Shown: positions 46,291 through 57,900 of the stretch, in pieces
Position numbering within the stretch: the first letter of the stretch is position 1
Layout: each line of letters begins with the position of its first letter
Source: Klebsormidium nitens
Lineage: Eukaryota; Streptophyta; Klebsormidiophyceae; Klebsormidiales; Klebsormidiaceae
Length of the DNA stretch: 64,000 nt
Direction: 5' to 3'
Assembly: GCA_000708835.1 (NCBI GenBank)
Contig: DF237055.1
Span: 62,001-126,000 of the forward strand
The notes under the pieces: generated by a model
Seen by the model: only the letters and a program-made list of their open reading frames with translations
Told to the model about the DNA's origin: nothing
The model's database searches: none
Made by a program: the position numbers and the translations under genes

Positions 46291-46627
46291 TGGAGCTGGC
46301 GGGAATCGAACCCGCGTCTCTCACTCGAAAGGCAACCCTGGTTGAGGTGCCGCGCAGCACGGTCGCAGGTCAGTTATCCGGTCGCCCTCCAAGCAGCGGA
46401 AGCCAGAGCGGATTCGAGGGACCGGAAAGGTCCCCCCCGGTGTGTCAGAAGTGCGCATCTTCCTAGCTCCCCGCGCTGGGTGGGGGTTTCCGGGTTAGTC
46501 CTGGGTTAACATCGGTTAGTGGTTAGTGGTTAGTAATAACTGCCTGCGACACTGCAACGGCCCTGCCTTTGAGTAAGCTCCCCGGCGAGGCCCCCGAGTT
46601 GGCACTCTGCCACTGAGTTACAGCCCC
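46291..46627 (-). ncRNA. Bipartite tRNA-like / possible Pol III element
   Basis: On the minus strand 46627-46601 reads as a tRNA 5' half: acceptor GGGGCTG, then TA, and a D arm ACTC-AGTGGCA-GAGT. About 290 nt further, 46315-46291 reads as a tRNA 3' half: T arm GCGGG-TTCGATT-CCCGC (perfect B box GGTTCGATTCC), then CAGCTCC and discriminator A. The two 7-nt acceptor halves pair completely (one G-U). A T5 run (46280-46276) follows 11 nt after the end, as a Pol III terminator would. No normal anticodon arm joins the halves. Candidates are a tRNA with a long intron or insertion, a tmRNA-like RNA (size and 3' end fit, the D-arm does not), or a decayed tRNA. Confidence 0.35.
46503..46535. repeat. Short tandem repeat (ggttagt)x3
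   Basis: Three consecutive ggttagt units inside the interval between the two tRNA-like halves. Confidence 0.8.
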
Positions 46628-47941
46628 GAAACAACCAGATTTGCTTACCGATACTACTTATAAAAGGTCATAGAAAGGCGGAAGAAAGTTGTGGGTCACC
46701 CAAGATGCGATTCGACCCGTCGATCGAGCATGTAGCAATGGCATGCACGAAGGGAGCGGTAGATCAACCCACAAGCCGAGATGCGTGCGCGATAATCGAG
46801 CCGAGCTGCGAAAGAAGCTGCAGAATGTTCAAGCGGCTCGGCCCAAAATTGCGGTAGTTCTGCACTTTCTCTCCCTTTGACGGCACTCGTTTCGGATTCG
46901 GTTCTGGATGTCCCCGAAGACCCTACAACGTAAGGTTAGGTGCACTGGCGAAAGAGTTCAGTAAAACTTCCTTGCATTCTCGAAGCAGATCTCAGCACGT
47001 AGATCAAACCCAGCTTCTACGAACTGGGACTCCAGATAATTAAGGACCTCAGGAAGGATCTTCACCTGCTCTGTTGATTGGGGCAGGCGCGCAGATTTGG
47101 TTGCGATGTTGCAGCTGCCAATCAATTCTCAAAGTCCAGCATGCCAGTAGTGCAAGATTATGATGGTAATATGTTGGTTGCATCTTCTACTCTCATCGAA
47201 TCATCGAATCGGTCCACCCTAATTAGGGCATGCATTGATTCGAGACAATACCTAATGACCCGTCAAGTCGAGCGACAGGCCCCCTGACATCGAGATGACA
47301 GATGTAAATTAGACGAGGGCTGCCTAGCAAGTTGTATAAGTTAGCTTAGCAGTTTCAGAACTGGAGTTTAAAAGATGCATCGAGGGCGCATCAACTGACA
47401 AGTCGAATTTCGAATTTCGAATTTCGAGCTTAGAAATAGCTTCTGAGAAAAAGAGCTTATCATGATGCTTTCTTATATACAAACGGTAAATATATGCTCG
47501 AAGGTGATAGTAGCTCGATCCAGCAGTCTAGTGGTACTGAAGCATTGGCAGTCTTTGCTCAAGCGGCAACATGATCCACCAATCTCCGTAGAATGTCTCA
47601 GATGTCTCCGCCCTTGATCACCACGAAAAATTGAAAAAGTTCCATTCTACTTCTAAGAGTCATGGAAATCTGAAGGCCTGCTTTTGCTGGATTGAAGACG
47701 AAGAATGCTGACCAGCGATGCTTTAAGGAAGACGATTACCCACAGCAATCGAAGCTGAAGCGAGCGCAAGCCAAAGCATTTTGATCTCCATCCTAGTTGG
47801 CCGACGCTCGGCACCTTCAGCAATTCGCGAGCGCCGATCACGAGCAACCAGACCACGTCCCTTCTTGCAAAGCAAAATAGTTGAATGAAGGAAGTCTGAT
47901 TTCCCTCACCCAGACAGCGTCCTTTCGCTGAACCAAATAGG
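46628..47941. other. Gene-free stretch upstream of the GH16 gene
   Basis: No gene recognised. A three-unit repeat (aatttcg) lies at about 47405-47427. The sequence just before 47942 is presumably the GH16 promoter. Confidence 0.5.
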
Positions 47942-50388
47942 ATGGCTTCAACGACGAGAGTCTCATGCAACCACATGGTTGCAGCTTTGTTCTTCGGAGC
48001 GCTTTGCTTGATCTTTGTAACGCAGAGCGTCGAGACCAACAGCAGAGGCTTCCGCATTTTCAATACCGGCTATACAAGAAGACTCCGGTTATCTGTGATC
48101 GATTACAGTAAGTAAGCTGAGTGCTTTTTAACCAAGAAGCAGCAACTATCTGTCAGAAACGATAATCAACCTAGAGCTTGGTCGACCTTCTGTTTCTTCC
48201 GCGTCATTGGCAGCTGTTATCCGCAGCTCTTTGTGCTGAACCTCAATTCACTACGGTGCCGAGTCAGAGGATTGTACGTTCTGGAGCAGCAATCAAAAAT
48301 TATCTGGCTTGTATGTCACAAATATCCGTGCATCTCACCTCACAGTAATCTAATGCAGATCCGAGCAACGTCGTTGACAATGGAACCGACATCTCAATCA
48401 AAATGGTAGGCGAATACCTCTTACTCTGCCGGTTGTCATCAAACTGATCCATTCAGCTCCGATAAGTGGCAAATGCCTACGACCTCAATGGTGCAGCTGG
48501 CTTTTGATCCCTTGAACTTGAATGAGATGGCACTGGATTCGAGAGGTTGTTTGAAAGAATTTCCCGCAATATCTCAAATCTACTGTTTCCTGCATTGCAG
48601 GATGTTGGGGGCTATGCAGCTCGCATCCACACACCAGTAAGGCGAAGGTACGGCGCGTACAGCGCCTGGCTCAAATGTCCAGGAGGTGAGGCGGTAGCAT
48701 CCGGTTGCATCGCGGAAGCAAGTATCGCTGTCACGAGACAGACAAGTAATAGTATGAAATTGTGCCGAAATTCTTTCGAAGCGTTGAAGCTGATTGTTCT
48801 AGTAATCTGCATGTAAGGAGCAGGGGTCAAGAAACGCGGCTTGACAATTTCAGACTTTGAACGTTTGTTCACCAATTGCAGGAGATACAGATGGAATAAT
48901 CTCGTGTATCTACACAAGCTCGCTGGAGGGTAGCGTTGACCAAGACGAGGCAAAGCCCCATACATCCTTACAAAATTAATTGCCACTTCGTCTGCATTAA
49001 TTGAACTGCTTTTTGGATTGACCATCAGCGCCATATTCAATGCGATTCAGAAACATGCGAAATCCTAAGGACGGACGCTATCACGGCTCGAGATTCACCG
49101 CTAGCTCTGCGCATTGGTCTTGAGCAAGCAGTGATACTGATATGATCTTACTGATCTGTGCATGCGCAACGTCCCCGATGCAATAAAGCCACGCTAGAGA
49201 AGCACACGAGTGTACGCTTGATTTGCTTCATCATCCCACTCTTCTTTCCTCGTCGCACTTCCTCAACTTCTGAGTCTGAGATGCCTTTGCAAACTGACTG
49301 TCTTCCTACTTGCAGATTGACTTTGAATTTAGGGGAATGGACAAAACCAATGTCCAAACAAACTACTTTGCCGATGGTAAGAGCCATCTTGTCAATTTTC
49401 ACTCTCTCCCGATCAGAAGACGCTCTTCGAGAAGTCTACAGCAGGTGCAGGATCCTCATTTCACATTCTCGTAACCCGATGTTCACATCTCTCGGTTTTG
49501 AATATGACTGTGATTGCTGGGACACGATCATCAGCTGATGTTACAGGATTCCTGGCTTGTTCAAAGAATTGAAATCCTTCACAATGTGGCACGCAGGTCA
49601 GGGAGGACACGAGCACCAGATACCACTCGAGTATGACTGCTCTGAGACTTCCACCATTACCAGATTGAGTGGAGTCGACATAACATCAAGTAAGCAGTGA
49701 GAGCGCTGGACACGCATTCGTCATCAGGTCTGGTTTTCTCTGTTCAACATACTTTGAATGCGAAGACGATCAGGAGCGCTTTTGGGGAACTGCGGTTGAG
49801 TGATCTTAGGGGACCAATCGTGCCCCCCCAGGTCTGGAAGGGTGCTTGAACATATGCATTCCTGACAGTGAACTCCCAGTCTCTGACGTCTTTCGCTTAA
49901 ACGCCTTGCTGACTGTACAGGTGGCTGATTGACGGCCGTTTAGTGCGTAACGTGACTCGTGAGCGGGGCTCTCCGTACCCTAGCAAGCCTTCCTACCTGT
50001 AAGGAACGAGTATACTTGACTCTCTCACTCTTGCAACTGACTACTGTCCTGCAATGCACTCATATCAGCCCTTCGTCCGCTGTCAAGCTCTAATTCCATA
50101 CAATCTCACCGGCATCTCATCTCTCCAGACGGGAGTCCGATGCCTTCGCTCCTCAGCGCAAAACAACGTTCCAACACTCAAACCTCCGCAAACGCGTCAC
50201 ATTTATCCGGACTGTGGTAGACAGTATCTTTCTTTTCGCAATCCAGGTACGCCAGTGTTTGGGATGGCACACCAATCAACAACGGGACGTGGTCTGGCAC
50301 GGCGAATTACAAGGATGCACCTTACTTCTTCCATCTGCGTAACGTGTCCTTTACTCCGTTGCGGGTGGCAATTTCACGTCAGAACTGA
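47942..50388 (+). pseudogene. GH16 xyloglucan endotransglucosylase-like, 1-nt frameshift
   Basis: Exons 47942-48107, 48359-48405, 48601-48685, 48882-48949, 49316-49376, 49597-49689, 49921-49998 and 50247-50388 give about 246 aa if one missing base is allowed. A signal peptide (VAALFFGALCLIFVTQS) leads the protein. Motifs: DVGGYAARIHTP, YSAWLKCPGG, DTDGIISCIYTSS, the catalytic GH16 motif DEIDFEFRG (E-I-D-F-E), QTNYFADG, GGHEHQIPLEYDCSE, WLIDGRLVRNVTRE, SKPSYLYASVWDG and YFFHLRNVSFTP. In exon 6 the frame changes after YDCSE (about 49644-49646): DFHHYQIEWSRHNIK continues in another frame, one base short. Either a sequencing error or an inactivating deletion. Intron 4 uses a GC donor (GAG|GCAAAG). 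XTH enzymes cut and religate xyloglucan in the wall; the substrate here is inferred only from the family. Confidence 0.8.
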
Positions 50389-51987
50389 TAGAAAGTTCTG
50401 AAATTTGGTAGCCTCGTCCATTGTGGACTCGACCAACTTAAATAAGATGTCCGAATTGGACGACAAATTGTGGACTGCCAACCAATCACACAGCAATTGT
50501 AGCATACTAAAGTCCAATCCTTCTAGACGCAAGATCACTGAGACTTCGTAACACGGATGAAGAACGGGGCTCTATGATGCTCAACCAGACGGTCAAGTAC
50601 ACGAGCACGTCTGGATATAGCACATCTGCCATTATGAATCTGGTGTCATCATAAAACGGATAGCGGGCTTCCATCTGATTTGAATTCCTCTTCTTGACAG
50701 CGTGGATTGATGCCGCATGCTTTCGGAGGCAAGTCTGCTTATTTCTTTGAGGTACTATATTTTCAGTAGATCCAGGTTTTGGGCTGATTAATAGAGGTGG
50801 CTTGCTGTAAGCTCATCACACAGCAGACACAAATCTCCCTTTGTCATGACCAGAGCTCAATCAGATGCTTTGAGCGCGATCTGTAAGCGCCAACCCAGGT
50901 AAGGGTCAGATCGAGAGTCGGGCCAAGCAAACTGCTTGAAACCAGAATTACGCATGCGTGCAGTTGATTGGTATGGTACTCCGCAACATGTAAAGGTTGG
51001 ACCTGGTTCATCTACCATTTTGATTAGTGTTTGAGCGTTCGCCGGTCAATGAACGGTGCAACGGTATAACTATTGGAAACACTATTTGAGAGCCAAAGGA
51101 TGGACGATCGTGATTCATTCTGTCAAGAAAGCTCCACCATGATTGTAAGGCTGGCCGTTCCTCGAACGGCCCATGCGGCCTCGGCTTACTAAGTATTCAA
51201 GAACGTATGATCTTGTCGATCGTGCTCGATCTCTGCCGAAAGTCGGAAGCCGACGCCAGCGACCTCGCCGCGCGGCCCTGCTTTTCGCTAAGCTTAGTGC
51301 TTTCCTGATCATCGCATGTGGGCGCATCGTTCTGACATTGTAACTGACTCAGCCCAGTTGCAATGCATAATTAACCGCGTAATTCGACCCTCAGATGCGC
51401 ACGACCGTCGTACAGTAACACGAAACTGCGTCGACTGAAAAACCATGAACAGCAGGCTAGCGAATCGTATAATCTATCCCAGTCCACCTTATGCATGCCG
51501 CTCGGTGGGCAGTATGTACCAGAGCTGCGTACGGTAAGAACAAACCAATTGGACTCAATCTCAATCCGAATCAGCATGAGAGCGGCGCCTTCAAAGTCGG
51601 CGCTTCGGCGGTTCCTGAACAGAATCCTTGTGGACGTTGAGGACCACATCAACTAACAACCGATTGGACTCAATACACCATGCCGCTCGCTTCGCCGAAG
51701 TCGAGTCGAGTAATGCATAAGGCTCACTGAGCAATCTACTAAGTCATTCACATGGGCCCTCCAGTCAGCCACTCAGTCGCAAGAGCCATTGAGTAGGTCA
51801 ATTGAACAAAGGTGCATTGAAGTTTAAATGCGTGCAATAGCTTTCGCTTAGTACGTAAGCTGATCGTCTAATCCTGAACTTAGTCAGCTCAATTTGCCGT
51901 ACCAGCAGAACCGCCTCAGCATACTACCAGCAGCACGCCTCAGCGTCTCACAGAAAACTTGCCACGTGTCCACCACTTGAAACTCCT
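50389..51987. other. Gene-free stretch, GH16 to DEGP7 3' ends
   Basis: Convergent 3' flanks. No ORF with a recognisable product, no tRNA-like fold and no strong repeat seen. Confidence 0.6.
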
Positions 51988-54900
51988 TCAGGCATGTGCC
52001 TTGATCACGCGCCGCACCCACCGCCCGCTCTCGGGGTCAAGCTTGAGCTCCCATGTGGGCCAGTAATGCAGGTCCTGCTTAAGAGACAACACTTTCGGCT
52101 TTCCGTTCAAGTGCACCGTTTTCAAGCGGACGAACGCCCCGTGTTTGACTTTGTTCACGGCCGCAAGGAACGCGTCCAAATTGGGCGTCGGACGTCCGTT
52201 GACTTCGAGGATCCATTGGAGGGCGTACAGAGCGTACCGGTGGACGGGGCTGCCGTGGCACCACCTGCCACGTGGAAGAATAATGATTGAATGTGACGCC
52301 ATGTGACGTCTTCAAATAAAGATCCATCGAAGGGCGCACAGAGCGTACTGGTGAACAGGGACTCCGTGGCACCACCCGAAACATGGAAGGAGTGAAATAG
52401 GAGGTCACGTCACGTGAAGTCAAAAGCACAGACGACAGAGGGCGTCACAGGAGAGGTGACTTGCTTTGGCGCCCGGCTTTCACAAGCGTGGTCACGATGT
52501 TCGCAGAACGGGTGCAAAAAGCAGGTAACATCGTATAAGGAAACGATGATGATTGCAAAGATGGGAGAGGGACTTTACTTCCACGCAGGGACGCTGCAAT
52601 CGACAGAGCGGTGTGCCAATGTCTCAAAGTCGGCGCGGCGGGCTTCCGTGGCCATCTGGGACTCAGCAATTCGGAGATTCTTATGTGCTCAGGAACTTTG
52701 GCTGGGGGCCGCATTAGGAACTGCTTTCTCAACGATGCTTGTCGCAACCTTCCAATCGAATCGACGTACCGAAAAGGTGCCCACACTGATCAACGACTCG
52801 CACCCAACAATTCAAACGCCCACCACCAAAGCACGGCCGTCGGAGCTTACGAGCAACGAACTCTGCTCACCTTAAAACAATGTCCAACCGCAAACCTCAA
52901 CGCTCACCTGGAGATATAGACGCCATTCCCTTCCTTGGGCATGAAGTTGAGCGACTTGACGGCCCGATGCGGTTCTTGCAACGCGGCCCCCGCCCAATGC
53001 ACCATGCGCGTGGTCCCCAGACCGTTCTCCAGCTCCGTGCCTACCGTCACCTGGAGCTCCGCCCCCTGCAGAATAGTGCGAACTCTATTCAGACCTGCGC
53101 CTGTCCGTTTCCCTCGCTTGGACGCCAGAAAGTGGGAAAGTGAGAACGTCGGAAACTCGGAAACTCGGACAGTCATCGAGATCAGCCGCGGTACTGCTTT
53201 TCCAACTTTTCTTGTGACTGAGGTATGCCATCTGTTCCTCTCTTCCGCTTCTGGGAACCGTAATTCATTAGCAGGAAGCCGTCAACAAAGCCCGATAACA
53301 GTTTTACGACCGCTGCTGTCTTAGAACGGCGAAAGTCTGAGGACCTTGGATCCGAAACACGTGTATCGAGCGGCCTCTGATGACGGTTTTAGTCTGGGCT
53401 TTTGTGTGGATCATCTCGACAGTTGCCTCTTTCTCTGATGAGTAACTCTTTCTGACAAAAACCCTACTGGAAAACGTGGTGATCCAGTGGCTTGGTCTTC
53501 TTGAAACAAAACCATGACTGGAAGACGTGGTAATCCAGTGGCTCGAATTCCTGAAAACCCGATAGATCTTCGAACGGAAGAGACGAACGACTCAAGCGGC
53601 CGAAGCCGCTCAACTTCCTCCGAGAGCTTCTTCCCACTCTGAAAACCTCACGTTCCATTGTCCATCCAAAGCAGGCACCTTCTTTGCACGTGCCCACGAA
53701 AAACCCCTGGCTGCCACGTGTCAGATCGTCCACACACCCACCTGGCGGAGCACCGTGAGCGGGAGCGTTTCGCCGCCGCTCCCCTCGAGACCGCTGCAGG
53801 CGACTTCGACGTCCCGGTAGCACGTGACCGGTTCCCCGTTGATCGCCAGGATCATGTCGCCTTGCTGAAGGGCCTTCTCGGCCGCAGAACCCGCTAGACA
53901 TCCCTTGACACGGAGCACCTGCCAGGAGAAAGGTAAGTTTTTAACAGTCTGGTTAAAGGAGTCATTACTCTTCTGTCGAAATAAACCGTTCTTCAGAAAA
54001 AGCGCCTTGCTGAGGCCCCAGAACCCGCTAGACATCCCTTCACCCTAAGCACCTGTCAGGGAGGAAATCGAGAAGCTGTTCAGAGAAAGAATCATTGATT
54101 CAAATTCCGATTGGGAGACGATGGCGGTTTATGGCCATTATTATCTCGCCCTGCTGCAAACACCTTCGTGCGAGCAGGATCGCTAGACAACCTGCTATGG
54201 GCGCACCTGCCAGAAACGAAATGAGGGGAGGTTTGCGAAGCGGAGAGGGTGTTTTGGAGCCGCTTCGAGTCTCCAAGGATGAGGGTTCGATTTTGTCTAT
54301 GGCTTTTTCTTATAGTACGAAGGGAAAATACCAGAAGCAATCGAAGCACCTGCCAGACATCGAACAACTCCGAATGAACGTGCTGGATTGAAAGAACCAC
54401 AAAGAAGGGGTTCGTTGTGCTCTAAGGTGGTAAACCTTCAGCTGCAGAACTGTTGTCAGCTTCCTTTTATTGCGAGGAGCTGCTAGAATTTTAAACCCTT
54501 CCAGTCTAAGCCGCATTAACCAGATTGTAACGGCCAGCTTTTTTCCCAATGTAAACGTACATTAACCCGCTAGTAACCTGCGTCCAACAATACATTTGTC
54601 CGGCATACCTCACCCCACCTTTTGCCGGAAGACGACATCACACCGGCGTCCCAATCCGCTATCACTAACCAGACCTCAAAGCTTGGTTATCCCACCATAA
54701 TCAGCCACTAACCTGGCTCTGGAGTGAGTCCTTTTCCAACGAATTTCAGACCCACTGTTCGGACACACCAAACTGCATTCCCGGAACATCACTCGCTGTT
54801 ACCAATGAATTAACGGTTCAGTACCTCTCCGTAACCCGCCACTGACCTGTCTCCGGAGGGGGTCTTTCTCCAGCAGTTCCTTGACCCACTGTTCGGACAA

Positions 54901-57900
54901 ACCGGACAGGGAGCGCCGTTACTGATCAGAACCTTAACCACACCGTAACCAGCCACTAACCTGTCTCCGGAGGGAGTCTTTCTCCAGCAGTTTCTTGACC
55001 CACTGTCAGTTAACCACACCGTAACCAGCGACTAACCTGTCTCCGGAGGGAGTCTTTCTCCAGCAGTTTTTTGACCCACTGCTCGGACAGTCCGAAGCTG
55101 CGCGCCTGCGACAGCAGCGTCCGAGACATTTCCACTCCGAGCGTCCGTAAGAGGGGCACTCCGCAGCCGTGGATCCGGGACGGAAGTGATGACGTGGCAG
55201 GCCCTGGGCCGTTGATGAGGGCGGGCAGGACTTCCGCTACCGGGTAGATGGGCATGCCACGGACGAACTGCTGGTCCTCGTTGGAGTCGCTGTACTTGAC
55301 CTGGAAAAAAGAAAGCATCTGGAATGAAGAACAGTTGTCGAATCTGCATCATCTGGCACCTCGCTTCGACTCTATGGTTTATTTCATGATAAACAACAGA
55401 ATAGATACAGAATACTACAGAATAAAATGGAAGGAACAGTCCATCTTCATGTGCTTTGATGGGCGCCAAAGCCGTACAGTTTTCCGTCAACGACTAAGTG
55501 CAAGAAAGAACGATTGGAAAAGATTCTAGGCGGACGGGCTGGTCGATTTCAGAAACTCCGCCATGCTTGTGCAAGCTCCCGCGATTACTTTTACACAAGA
55601 CTTTCCATGGCTCTTAAGACGGTTTTCGAAGGCAAGACTTTCCTGAGTGGCGCATTCGAAGGAAACCAAAAGCGCTCACCAAAAGCCGGTTTCTCATAGC
55701 TTACTCTCAACGGCAGCCCTACTCTCCCCTCAACCCCACAGTCTAGGCGTTCCACCTCACCTCTATCGAGAAGCTAGCACGAGCACGCCTCTACTGAGCG
55801 TTTCTCAACACCCCAGTTTCCATCTTGATTCCTAAACCCTTTGATATCCAACACCCTACACCCTGAAGCTTTGAAGCTTTGAAACTTTGAAACTCTGAAA
55901 TCTCTCACCTGCATTGAGAAGCTGGACCAAAGCGCAAGAACGCCCCCCCGGTCGTCCGCCAAAACCCCCGCGAACGACGCGCCAAAGTCCGTATCCAGCT
56001 CGATAAGCTCCATGTTCATTGCCCGGTACCGAGGGGCGTCCGCTGAGCTGACGTTCGCCGCGAGGTTCGGGTTAGTGACAACGGACTTCCGGGAGGTTGG
56101 GAGTAACCCGTCCGTTAACCCGGTGAGGTTAACCTTGTCCCCTCGGCGGAGGGTGACGTCAGGCCGGAGGGTTGCGGCGCGGAAGTGGGGGGCGCCCGCG
56201 CCGAGGTCGCGGGGGTTGTATGCGACGATGGCGAAGTTGTGGACTGGGTGGAGGAATACCACCTGGAGAGGCGAGTGGAACTCAGTACGACTTGTGATCA
56301 TCAATTCAAGGGCACTTCGGGTTCTCCGAACTTGCGAGATGCTTGAGAATAACCACTGTTTGAACAATGCGATACAAACATGAAACGTGCATAGTATGCA
56401 TGACGGATGCAGAAGAGGATGAACAGGATCAAAAAGAAGGAGGAGCACGAAGAGGAGACTTGTGACGTCCGAAACGCGGGAGCAAGCAGGATCATGACAC
56501 GGCGTTGGCAGGAAACGGAACAACATCTGAGCCTCTGGTCGATTAGCCCGTTTCGCTACAATTACTTTGCAAACTTCGAGGCATTACAATTTCTTGACCA
56601 CCTCAAGCAGACATACAAGCACAGCGAACAATTCAGGTCTACAGAAGGCAACACGAACTTGTTCTCACAAGCTCAAGCCCCACGCCATTCTTTAAATTTT
56701 GCCAATGCTTCGCACAGAACTCCAGCAAGGGCTATCTCTCCAAAACGTGCGCACCTCTGCGGGAATCTCGACGGGGTAGGCCACGAACGACAGCATGACG
56801 TCACCCACGCTGATGGGCACGGTATTGCGGTCCACGGCCACGAGGCCCAGCGTCGGCGAGTGGTGCACGATGAGGCCCGTGCCGATGAAATGCTGCGCAT
56901 GCACGCCATCCAGCAACGCCTGCGGTTAAAAAGGCAGTGATCAGATGGTGGATCAAGGATTGCATCAAAAGTGACGAACTTTGGGGCCGTCTAAGTGTTG
57001 GAGGAGATCAGAGGTAAGTGGCGGTGCTAAGCGATGGACGAATAGGCCCGTGCCGCTGTAAGTGCTGTGCGTGCACGCCGTCAAGCAACGCCTGCGATTG
57101 CAAAGTAACATCTATTTTGTGCATCAAGGAGCTAATCAGAATGACAAAGTTCTTCCAGAGGCGGTCAAGTATTGAGGCAAATACGAAGTAAGTGGCGAGA
57201 CGAAGCGGTGGACCATCAGGCCCGTGCCGAGAAAGTGCTGCGCATGCACGCCATCCAGCAGCGCCTGCGGTTAAAAAGTGATGGAACAGGTTGTGAATCA
57301 AGGAGTCAATCAGAGGTGACAAAGTCCTTTGGGTTATTTCAGAGGCCGTTTTAAGTGTCGACAGAAATAGAGTCAAGTGGCAGTACTAAGCGGAGGACAA
57401 TCAGGCCCGTGCCGATAAAATGCTGCACATGAACGCCGTCCAGCAACGCCTGCGGTTAGAAAGTAACGCTTATGTTGTGGATCAAACGATTGCATCAGTA
57501 GTGTAAACGTTTTTCAGGTTGTTTCAGAGGCCGGCAAGTGTTGAAGAGGGAATAGAGTCGAGTGGCAGTACTAAATGGTGAACAAACAGGCCCGTGCCGA
57601 TAAAGTGCTGCGAATGCACGACGTTGAGCAACGCCTACAAAATAAGAATGTCACTATATCTGATTTCGACTTGAGCAGATTGTAGCAGACTTATCCAGAT
57701 TCACCGTGCAGTAGACGATAACGCCCGCCCCAATGAGAGGCTATGCATAGACTGCCTGCAGTTGAAAAGTTTGATTTGAAAGAGCGGATCGAAAGGTGAC
57801 GTACTCTTAACGTTCTTTGCTTCAGTCAATTTTGGATCGAAAGATTGGGTCAAGACTTCTTAAACGGCTTTAGGGGTCCATCAAGCGCTTCTTGGCAGTA

